From NCBI GenBank assembly GCA_049802875.1, contig JBARNH010000046.1, forward strand, positions 1 to 9,354: DNA of 9,354 bases, read 5' to 3'. The stretch comes from Lutacidiplasma sp049802875 (GTDB lineage Archaea > Thermoplasmatota > Thermoplasmata > Lutacidiplasmatales > UBA184). The translations under genes and the position numbers were made by a program. Numbering within the stretch: position 1 is the first letter of the stretch; each line of letters starts with the position of its first letter. The notes under the pieces are model-generated. The model did no database searches. It was not told where the DNA came from and saw only the letters and a program-made list of their open reading frames with translations. This document shows positions 4,331 to 9,354 of this stretch, one piece after another.

Positions 4331-5908
4331 GTGAACGCACCCGCGTCCTCCACCGATTCGCCGGTCTCGCCGTTCGGGAAACTCTCGGGGCCGGCGGCGA
4401 TCCTGGTCCTGGTCGCGGTGTTCCTCGCGATCCTGATGGGCTCCATGGACTCCCTGGTCGTCGCGACCGTACTCCCCACGATCGCGAAGGACCTCAACCA
4501 GCAAGACGGAGTGGCGTTCGTCGTCAGCGCGTATCTGGTCGCTTCGACGATCTCGATCCCGATCTTTTCCCGGCTTTCCGACATCACGAGCCGTCGGAAC
4601 GTCTTCGCGACCGGGCTCGTGGTCTTCATCGTCGGGTCCGCCCTCGCGGGGCTGAGCCAGAACCTCACCGAACTGATCGTCTTCCGAGGCGTTCAGGGAT
4701 TCGGTGGCGGCGGGGTGTTCCCGGTCGCGATCGCCATGATCGCGGTCCTCTTTCCCCCCGAGACCCGGTCGCGCGTGACGGGGATCATCTCCGCCGCGGC
4801 CGGGATCGCGATCGTACTCGGCCCACTCGTCGGAAGCGAGATTGTCCAGTTCACCACCTGGCGATGGGTGTTCTACATCAATCTCCCATTGGGGGTCCTC
4901 GCGCTCGTGGTACTGCTGCTCGAGGTCGGGCCGCTGACTCCCCGTACCCACGGCCACTACGACCTCCCCGGCACCGCGCTCCTCGGCGCATGGGTCGGTA
5001 CCCTGATGGTCGCCTTGGTGCAGGTCGCAGATGCCGGGTGGGCCTGGTCGAGCCCGATCATCCTTGGGCTCCTCGCGCTCTCCGTGATTACACTCGCTCT
5101 GTTCTTGTGGTGGGAGCTCCGTGCGCCCGAGCCGCTCGTCCCGCTGCGCCTCCTGGGCCAACGGGTCATCGGAGCGGCGAGCGGGGTGACGCTGTTCACC
5201 GGTATCGTGTTCAGTGCCTACGTCACCTTCCTCTCGCTGTTCGTCGGGGACGTCCTTCTTCAAACTTCGTCGAGCAACGCCGCCGGGGTTCGGGACATCA
5301 TCTACTTCTTCGCGATCCCGCTCGTTCTCGGCGCGGGTCTGGCGGGGCAACTCCTCACACGGTTCTCCTACCGAGCGGTCACCGCGCCGGGGCTCCTTCT
5401 CGCAGGCGTCACGGCGTTCTTCCTCACCGACCTGACGCGCACGACGCCTTTGTGGGTCCTCTGGTACGGATTCCTGCCGGTCGGCGGTCTCGCGCTCCCG
5501 CTGATCCCCCTCGGGTTCGGACTCGGACTCTCGCTCTCCGCGGTGACGATCTCGGTCCAGAACGAGGCTCCGGCGGACGAGGTTGGCGCCGCCATCGGCA
5601 TCACGCGTTTCCTGCAGAGCCTCGGTGCGGCGATCGGTATCTCCGTACTGACCGTCTTCATGACGTGGAGGTACAGCGACCTTTCCGCGGGGACGACGTC
5701 CCGGAGCGCGCTTCTGGACGCTCTCACGACGACCTACAATGAGGTATTCCTTTTCCTGGGCGCCTGTATCGCCATCGCCTTCGCCTTCAGCATCTTCTTC
5801 CTGGGACGCATGCCGCGGACGCCCGAGGAAGACCGCGAGCATGTGGGGGAGACCACGGTCCACCTGCCCACGGTTCGGCCGGGCCCCGAGCTCCTCGAAT
5901 CGCCCTGA
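4331..5908 (+). CDS. MFS multidrug exporter, DHA2 (14-TMS) family, 525 aa
   Basis: A proton-driven drug efflux permease of the EmrB/QacA type. TM1 holds LMGSMDSLVVATVLP (35-49), the family's D1 motif with D40. Motif A is RLSDITSRRN (81-90), motif B is FRGVQGFGGGGVF (118-130) and motif C is GIAIVLGPLVG (158-168), followed by WRWVFYINLPLG (177-188), a DHA2 hallmark. The length and further hydrophobic segments up to about residue 493 fit 14 helices. The C-terminus (about 494-525) is a charged cytoplasmic tail. The start is GTG with GGAGG 10 bases upstream. It is divergent from the TetR gene and probably repressed by it. Drug specificity cannot be read from the sequence. A GC-rich hairpin follows the stop. 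Confidence 0.93.
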   Translation: MNAPASSTDSPVSPFGKLSGPAAILVLVAVFLAILMGSMDSLVVATVLPTIAKDLNQQDGVAFVVSAYLVASTISIPIFSRLSDITSRRNVFATGLVVFIVGSALAGLSQNLTELIVFRGVQGFGGGGVFPVAIAMIAVLFPPETRSRVTGIISAAAGIAIVLGPLVGSEIVQFTTWRWVFYINLPLGVLALVVLLLEVGPLTPRTHGHYDLPGTALLGAWVGTLMVALVQVADAGWAWSSPIILGLLALSVITLALFLWWELRAPEPLVPLRLLGQRVIGAASGVTLFTGIVFSAYVTFLSLFVGDVLLQTSSSNAAGVRDIIYFFAIPLVLGAGLAGQLLTRFSYRAVTAPGLLLAGVTAFFLTDLTRTTPLWVLWYGFLPVGGLALPLIPLGFGLGLSLSAVTISVQNEAPADEVGAAIGITRFLQSLGAAIGISVLTVFMTWRYSDLSAGTTSRSALLDALTTTYNEVFLFLGACIAIAFAFSIFFLGRMPRTPEEDREHVGETTVHLPTVRPGPELLESP

Positions 5909-5909
5909 T

Positions 5910-5922
5910 CGGGGGCGCCCCG
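5910..5922 (+). terminator. GC hairpin after the MFS gene
   Basis: CGGGG-GCG-CCCCG begins 2 bases after the stop codon. It has a 5-bp stem and no T-run. Further palindromes follow in the spacer: GCCGGATCCGGC at 5951-5962 and AACCGGTT at 5966-5973. Confidence 0.3.
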
Positions 5923-6013
5923 TGAGGAAGCGGCGGGACGGAGAGTCCCTGCCGGATCCGGCGGAAACCGGTTCCCGGTCGCGAGGCCCAGCCAACATGG
6001 CTTCAGTAGGGCC

Positions 6014-6038
6014 AGTGTCACGGGCCCGCCGGGATTCG
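6014..6038 (-). repeat. 25-bp tRNA-end-like repeat, copy 1
   Basis: Matches 9301-9325 at 23 of 25 positions in direct orientation. It contains GGGCCCG, the complement of a tRNA acceptor 3' strand, plus part of a T arm and 7 bases of trailer. It could be an attachment site or a remnant of a duplicated tRNA. Confidence 0.6.
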
Positions 6039-6074
6039 AGCCCGCATGCTCACGGACGATCCCATTGGACCCGG
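6021..6074 (-). pseudogene. tRNA 3'-part-like sequence (T arm and acceptor only)
   Basis: On the minus strand GCGGG-CTCGAAT-CCCGG (6045-6029) makes a T arm with four of five pairs. It is followed by CGGGCCC (6028-6022) and G (6021), a good acceptor 3' strand with discriminator. No GGGCCCG 5' strand, D arm or anticodon arm is found upstream up to about 6300. An alternative reading joins CCGGG-T (6074-6069) to TCGAAT (6039-6034), giving a perfect T arm with a 29-base intron (6068-6040), but the 5' half is still missing. CGGGCCC-G suggests a lysine tRNA. It is a remnant, an attachment site or a split-tRNA 3' half. Confidence 0.4.
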
Positions 6075-6100
6075 CTGCGAGACTCATTTAGCTAAAGTGG

Positions 6101-6109
6101 TAAATAATA
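6101..6109 (+). promoter_or_regulatory. TATA box of the arsR-type operon
   Basis: TAAATAATA is centred 27 bases ahead of the ATG at 6132, so the mRNA would be leaderless. The palindrome TTTAGCTAAA just upstream (about 6088-6097) is another AT-rich element, possibly an operator or upstream promoter part. Confidence 0.6.
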
Positions 6110-6131
6110 GCGAGTCCATGGGCTGGGGACG

Positions 6132-6503
6132 ATGGTGCCTGCCCCCACCGTGAACTACGACGCTATCTTCGGCGCGCTCGCGCATCCGATTCGGCGGGAC
6201 ATTCTCACCCGTCTCGCGGTCCGAGACGCGGGGGTTGGGGACCTGGCCGCTGCCTACGATGTGAGTCTCCCAACGATCTCGCGTCACCTCAAGTGTCTCG
6301 AGCGCGCCGGACTTGTCGCGGTGACACGGGAGTGGCGGTATCGCACGCGCCATCTCAACGTAGCGCCCTTGGCGGACGCGTTCGGCTGGCTCGCCCAGTA
6401 CCGAGCGATGTGGGACGACAGCTTCGGACGGCTGGAGCAGGTCCTCGGGAATCCGCCCGTGTCGGGAGCGTCGGCCCCGCGAAGGCCACGGAGGTCTCGG
6501 TGA
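6132..6503 (+). CDS. ArsR-type winged-helix regulator, 123 aa
   Basis: A compact wHTH protein of the ArsR/SmtB type: FGALAHPIRRDILTRL (13-28) is the family's opening helix, and VSLPTISRHLKCLERAGLV (43-61) is the helix-turn-helix with recognition helix, followed by the wing VTREWRYRTRHLNV (63-76). The metal-binding motif of arsenic and cadmium sensors is absent: the ELCVCDL position reads AGVGDLA without cysteines, so metal sensing is unlikely. This non-metal subtype typically sits upstream of an AHSA1 gene, as here. The last codon overlaps the next start (GTGA, 6500-6503), showing translational coupling. It is probably autoregulated through the palindrome-containing promoter. The C-terminal tail is basic (RRPRRSR). 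Confidence 0.88.
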   Translation: MVPAPTVNYDAIFGALAHPIRRDILTRLAVRDAGVGDLAAAYDVSLPTISRHLKCLERAGLVAVTREWRYRTRHLNVAPLADAFGWLAQYRAMWDDSFGRLEQVLGNPPVSGASAPRRPRRSR

Positions 6504-7018
6504 GCGGGTCCGGATCGGAAGCGGCCCCGGTGCCGCGCGACACGACCGTGATCACCGTCCCCACGGAGATCGAGGTGATTGCAGTCCGAGTCTTCCCGGT
6601 TTCGCGCGAGCGCGCGTACGCGGCGTTCGTGACCCCGGAACTGGTCGCCCAATGGTGGGGGCCGGCGGGGTGGCGTACGATCGTCGATACGATGGAGGTA
6701 CGTGTCGGGGGTCGTTACCAGATCCGTTTGCTCGGCCCGGACGGACAGAAGAATCGCCGCTCGGGGACCTACCGGGAGGTCGTGCCGGGATCGCTCTTGG
6801 TGCGGACCCTCGAGTTCGGTGAGATCGACGGGCTCACGGTCGTGGAGTCGATCCACTTCGAGCCGGCGCCGGGGGGGACTCGAGTCACCCTACGGACCGA
6901 ATTCCCCTCTCCGGTGGACCCGAACCGCCTGACGCCCTCCGGGATCCAGAACGGCGTGCGATCCCTGTTCCGCCGGCTGGGCTCGCTCCTATCGGAGACG
7001 TCCGCGGGAGGTGGATAG
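6500..7018 (+). CDS. SRPBCC/AHSA1-domain protein, 172 aa
   Basis: The helix-grip fold related to the C-terminal domain of the Hsp90 co-chaperone Aha1. Typical features are VFPVSRERAYAAFVTPELVA (about 31-50) followed by QWWGP, then VRVGGRYQIR (68-77), SGTYREVVPG (90-99), and ESIHFEP followed by GGTRVTLR. Ligand and function are unknown; many members bind lipophilic molecules. The frame is open from 6293, but GTG at 6500 is chosen because GGAGGT lies 5 bases before it and it overlaps the preceding stop. It is cotranscribed with the ArsR-type gene and, 3 bases on, the reductase gene. The C-terminus is Gly/Ser rich. Confident as a family member. Confidence 0.88.
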   Translation: MSGSGSEAAPVPRDTTVITVPTEIEVIAVRVFPVSRERAYAAFVTPELVAQWWGPAGWRTIVDTMEVRVGGRYQIRLLGPDGQKNRRSGTYREVVPGSLLVRTLEFGEIDGLTVVESIHFEPAPGGTRVTLRTEFPSPVDPNRLTPSGIQNGVRSLFRRLGSLLSETSAGGG

Positions 7019-7021
7019 TCC

Positions 7022-7684
7022 ATGCTCCTCTACAGCGTTTCGATGTCGTTGGACGGCTTCGTCGCCGGTCCAAATCAGAGCCGAAAGCATCCGTTGGGAG
7101 TTCGTGGAGAACTTCTGCACACGTGGATGCGCGAGTTGGCGGTATGGCGGAAGGCAGTGGGCCTGAAGGGTGGGAGCACCAATGAGAGCACGAAAGTCTT
7201 TCTCGGTGAGGACGAGGATGTTGGCGCGATCCTCATGGGTCGCAACATGTTCGGTGGAGGCCGGGGACCGTGGGGCACACCGGCATGGAACGGATGGTGG
7301 GGCGAGGACCCCCCCTTCCACCTTCCGGTCTTCGTGCTCACGCACCACGAGCGCGAAACCTTGGTGTGCAAGGGAGGGACCACCTTTCAGTTTGTGACGG
7401 GGGGCGTCGCCGCTGCGCTTCGGTCCGCGAAAGCAGCGGCCAAGGGAAGGGACATCGCGATCTCGGGCGGCGCCGGGACCGCCCGACAGTACATCGAGGC
7501 CGGTTTGGTCGACGAGGTCACCATCCACCTCGTGGACGTATTCCTCGGCGAGGGTGTTCGGTTGTTTGACAGCGCGCTGCTATCCAAGGTCTACCTCCGG
7601 CAGGTCAAGGCGGTTGAAGCCCCCGGGGTGACCCATCTCACGTATCGGGTACGGGGGCCGCCCCGCCGGAAAGCAAAGAGATAG
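7022..7684 (+). CDS. RibD C-terminal/dihydrofolate reductase-like protein, 220 aa
   Basis: A member of the DHFR-like family that includes the RibD reductase domain and YwjB/YyaP-type proteins, probably NADPH-dependent but of unknown substrate. Seen: YSVSMSLDGFVAG at the N-terminus (4-16), ILMGRNMFGG (70-79) as the GR-x-x-(Y/F) motif, and GRDIAISGGAGTARQYIEAG with LVDEVTIHLV and VFLGEGVRLFD, the family's C-terminal signature. Residues about 20-60 are a longer insertion than in short members. The ATG follows the previous stop (7018) after 3 bases, with GGAGGTGG upstream, so it is the third gene of the operon. A basic tail (PPRRKAKR) ends it. No deaminase domain is present, so it is not a full RibD. 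Confidence 0.88.
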   Translation: MLLYSVSMSLDGFVAGPNQSRKHPLGVRGELLHTWMRELAVWRKAVGLKGGSTNESTKVFLGEDEDVGAILMGRNMFGGGRGPWGTPAWNGWWGEDPPFHLPVFVLTHHERETLVCKGGTTFQFVTGGVAAALRSAKAAAKGRDIAISGGAGTARQYIEAGLVDEVTIHLVDVFLGEGVRLFDSALLSKVYLRQVKAVEAPGVTHLTYRVRGPPRRKAKR

Positions 7685-8113
7685 TTCCACTCCTCCTCCG
7701 GTCTCGTGCACGACCCGGGTCTGGCCCAGAAGGGCGGCGCCCGCGGGAGAGGACCTCCGAGCGGGCGGGGTGGTGATGTGAAGGTGAACGTCGCGCCGAC
7801 GGGACGGCGGTCCGTGCGACGGGGGGGACCCACCCCACATGGCCGAGAGCCGGAGGCCCGACTGCCAGAAGCCGGTCCGGTTCCCTCCGCGGTTGGCTTT
7901 CCCCGGGGCTCTTTTCATTCTCGGGACGCCACCCGACACGGCGAAGGCGACCGCGGAGGGGGTGGAGGGCCCACCCCTTGGGAATCGACCAGATGCGTGA
8001 GGTTCGTGCCTGGCCTCTGGTCTGCCTTGCGATGTCGGAGTGGGATGAACGCCGAGACACTCACCCCCCTGGTGCCACCGTCCCCCTTCCCTTGGCGGAG
8101 GTGGAGGTCGCGT
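7685..8113. other. 429-base convergent spacer, no gene supported
   Basis: Open frames in this stretch are Arg/Pro/Gly-rich low-quality translations without family signatures. The gap separates the operon's end from the end of the minus-strand PfpI gene. The only feature worth noting is the terminator-like sequence at 7901-7922. The size suggests a lost gene, but no remnant is recognisable. Confidence 0.5.
7901..7922 (+). terminator. Terminator-like CCCCGGGG followed by T-rich tract
   Basis: CCCCGGGG is followed by CTCTTTTCATTCTC. The pyrimidine/T-rich tract is the most terminator-like sequence after the operon, 217 bases after the last stop codon, so the link to the operon is loose. Confidence 0.3.
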
Positions 8114-8722
8114 TCAGTCTCCGGGCACTGGCTGGGAGAGCTGCGGGTGATATTCCATCCTCTTGGCAACCTCCGAGGCCTCCTTCTTCCCGAGGAACCG
8201 TTCGACCAGGTGGAGCGCCATGTCGATTCCCGCGGAGATGCCTGCGGAGGTCACCACGTCTCCAAGGTCGATGTACCGCTGGTGGTCGACCGTGACCTTG
8301 GGGAACGCCCGCAAGTCCTCGAGCGCGGCCCAGTGCGTCGTGGCTCGTTTCCCATCGAGTACCCCCGCTGCCGCGAGGATCAGAGATCCCGTACATACCG
8401 ACGCGATCAAAGTCTTGCCCGGCGGCATGCCACGGAGAAGGTCGAGCATCTCCGGGTTCTTCATCTCCCGACGCGCGCCCTTGCCGCCGGGCACGATCAG
8501 AATGTCTAAGGGCAAAGCCTCCCGAGCCGCGACCGATGCCTCAATCTTGAGACCATACGCGGCTCGAACCCCCTTCCCGTCGAGCGAGAGAAGTCGTGTT
8601 TCGAAGGACCCGGGGGAAACCCGCTCCGCCTGCCCGAATACTTCCCACGGGCCCACGAAGTCCAATTCCTCGACCTCGTCGAATATCAGGATCCCTGCCC
8701 GTCGCGACTCCCGGGGGAGCAT
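8114..8722 (-). CDS. DJ-1/PfpI family protein, isonitrile hydratase-like, 202 aa
   Basis: A class I glutamine-amidotransferase-like protein closest to isocyanide hydratase (InhA). Visible: AGILIFDEVEELDFVGPWEV (9-28) with D21 at the position of the catalytic Asp, LDILIVPGGKG (72-82), and the nucleophile elbow ASVCTGSLILAAAG (97-110) with C100, T101 and G102. GKRATTHW follows, then DVVTSAGISAGIDMALHLVE. Family members hydrate isonitriles to N-formamides, but close relatives have other or unknown activities and some are regulators' sensor domains; there is no AraC domain here. ATG at 8722 gives the usual short N-terminus; an upstream TTG at 8743 is possible. It converges with the reductase operon and is transcribed alone. 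Confidence 0.87.
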   Translation of the reverse strand: MLPRESRRAGILIFDEVEELDFVGPWEVFGQAERVSPGSFETRLLSLDGKGVRAAYGLKIEASVAAREALPLDILIVPGGKGARREMKNPEMLDLLRGMPPGKTLIASVCTGSLILAAAGVLDGKRATTHWAALEDLRAFPKVTVDHQRYIDLGDVVTSAGISAGIDMALHLVERFLGKKEASEVAKRMEYHPQLSQPVPGD

Positions 8723-8773
8723 TGGCCACTCGAAACCTGCCAACTACAAGAGCAACTAGTCACGCGCCATCCC

Positions 8774-9157
8774 TCACGGTCCCGAGCCACGACCCGCGGC
8801 GCGCGCTGCGCCCGACTCTCCCGTGGCCGCGAAGAACAGCGGGTAGCGTTTCCCTTCGGGGTTTCCCGCCGCGATGGGCCTTCTTTCGAGTTGAAAGGCG
8901 AGCAGCTGGGTCCGGAATGGCCGTCTCGTCCTCCAAACGACAATAGGCCCGCCCGAGACCACTTCTCCCACGATCTCGTGTCCCAGAACTACGGGCCGTG
9001 CGAGCTCTTGTCGGGAGTTGTGAATCAAGGGAAGTTCGGTCCGATAAACATCGGCCGCCCGGACCTGGAGGAGCATCCCGCCGGGACCCAGGGCGGGATG
9101 GGCTACGTCGGGGGGCACCGGCAACTCTTGGTCCGGTCGGAGCTGGAGCGCGCGCAC
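8774..9157 (-). pseudogene. Truncated zinc-type alcohol dehydrogenase (MDR) N-terminus
   Basis: From the GTG at 9157, residues 1-67 match the GroES-like start of medium-chain dehydrogenases: VRALQLRP, PALGPGGMLLQVRAADVYRT, then RPVVLGHEIVGEVV. After about 8955 the frame loses similarity (SGGPIVVWRTRRPF...), the structural zinc Cys cluster and Rossmann domain are missing, and no other frame continues them. The usual catalytic zinc Cys (GVCRT) is Tyr here (DVYRT), while GHE is kept. The piece is therefore a decayed or truncated gene; a full enzyme would have about 330-350 residues. It lies between the PfpI gene and the tRNA-like end at 9308, a typical place for insertion debris. Confidence 0.65.
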
Positions 9158-9285
9158 CGTTGGCTCCCGGCTTGGGTCGGGTGCCGGAGACCTTCGCGGT
9201 TCGCCAGGAGGCTGACCGGGGCCGCCCGATTCCGCCCGACCGCGTCCGCACAGCTACCACGGTACCCCCGCTGGGCCACCGGTCT
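9158..9285. other. Gene-free stretch before the tRNA trailer
   Basis: No gene, promoter or clear repeat is seen. The frames crossing it are Arg/Pro/Gly-rich and lack motifs. Confidence 0.4.
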
Positions 9286-9300
9286 GGGTTCTCTAAGGAA

Positions 9301-9325
9301 AGTGTTACGGGCCCGCCGGGACTCG
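9301..9325 (-). repeat. 25-bp tRNA-end-like repeat, copy 2
   Basis: Partner of 6014-6038; the two differences are T for C at 9306 and C for T at 9322. The copies are 3287 bases apart in the same orientation. Confidence 0.6.
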
Positions 9326-9354
9326 CTCGATGATTTCCTCCCCAGGATGCGCGG
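9308..9354 (-). tRNA. 3' end of a probable tRNA (GGGCCCG acceptor), cut by the window edge
   Basis: The minus strand ends with T-stem 3' strand CCCGG (9320-9316), acceptor 3' strand CGGGCCC (9315-9309) and discriminator G (9308). A trailer like that of the CAU tRNA follows. The T loop before it (GCGAGT) does not continue as a normal T arm within the 30 bases left, so either this is a fragment or, as in tRNA-Asn here, an intron of about 30 bases interrupts the T loop and the rest lies outside. CGGGCCC with G73 suggests lysine; the anticodon is not visible. Confidence 0.4.

Noticed and set aside
4306..5742. Plus-strand 478-codon frame overlapping the MFS gene
   Set aside because: Out-of-frame Arg/Pro-rich shadow; the real frame carries all MFS motifs.
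4283..5998. 571-codon minus-strand frame over the MFS gene
   Set aside because: Its translation is nearly all D/E/R/G/P, the antisense shadow of a GC-rich membrane protein gene.
6293..6499. Longer N-terminus for the AHSA1 protein
   Set aside because: It would overlap almost half of the ArsR-type gene and reads as a shadow; GTG at 6500 with GGAGGT is far better.
6132..6503. Metal-sensing ArsR/SmtB regulator
   Set aside because: The cysteine motif of metal sensors is absent and the operon has no metal-handling gene.
7638..8060. 140-codon minus-strand frame in the convergent spacer
   Set aside because: Arg/Pro/Ser-rich, no motif, overlaps the end of the reductase gene.
6039..9300. Complete integrated mobile element
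   Set aside because: No integrase, recombinase or replication gene lies between the repeats; only a relic or non-autonomous island can be proposed.

Overview
The window reads as a high-GC archaeal chromosome segment, most likely from the Thermoplasmatota (the phylum is an inference). Support for archaea: the tRNA genes lack an encoded CCA end; one tRNA has an intron in the T loop that only archaeal-type splicing would remove; and several genes have a TATA-like box 25-30 bases ahead of a leaderless or nearly leaderless start. Starts with Shine-Dalgarno motifs also occur inside operons. No genomic neighbour, rRNA or ribosomal protein is available to fix the taxonomy.

Layout. 1-183: no gene, but three 16-base palindromes repeat every 23 bases, which looks like an operator array. 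184-399 (-): a possible 71-residue small protein. 400-519: hairpin-rich spacer. 520-718 (-): a tRNA pair, intron-containing tRNA-Asn followed by a tRNA with anticodon CAU. 745-1143 (-): winged-helix regulator. 1254-1703 (-): DUF1801-like protein. 1782-2531 (-) and 2709-3395 (+): two divergently transcribed SAM methyltransferases, the first resembling aminosugar N-methyltransferases. 3635-4213 (-) and 4331-5908 (+): a TetR repressor and a 14-helix MFS exporter, divergent around a promoter with repeated TGACCG half-sites. 6021-6074: tRNA 3'-end-like remnant. 6132-7684 (+): a tight three-gene operon of ArsR-type regulator, AHSA1/SRPBCC protein and RibD-like reductase. 8114-8722 (-): DJ-1/PfpI protein of the isonitrile-hydratase type. 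8774-9157 (-): decayed zinc-type dehydrogenase N-terminus. 9286-9354 (-): the 3' end of what is probably another tRNA running off the window.

How the parts relate. The TetR/MFS pair is a self-contained drug-response module. The ArsR-AHSA1-reductase operon follows a known association of ArsR-type regulators with AHSA1 proteins. A 25-base near-identical repeat (2 mismatches) that looks like the 3' end of a GGGCCCG-acceptor tRNA lies at 6014-6038 and 9301-9325. It brackets the operon, the PfpI gene and the broken dehydrogenase, an arrangement like that of an element inserted at a tRNA, although no integrase is present. The best-supported unusual observation is the T-loop intron of the tRNA-Asn. 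No clearly new multi-gene defence or biosynthetic system is visible.
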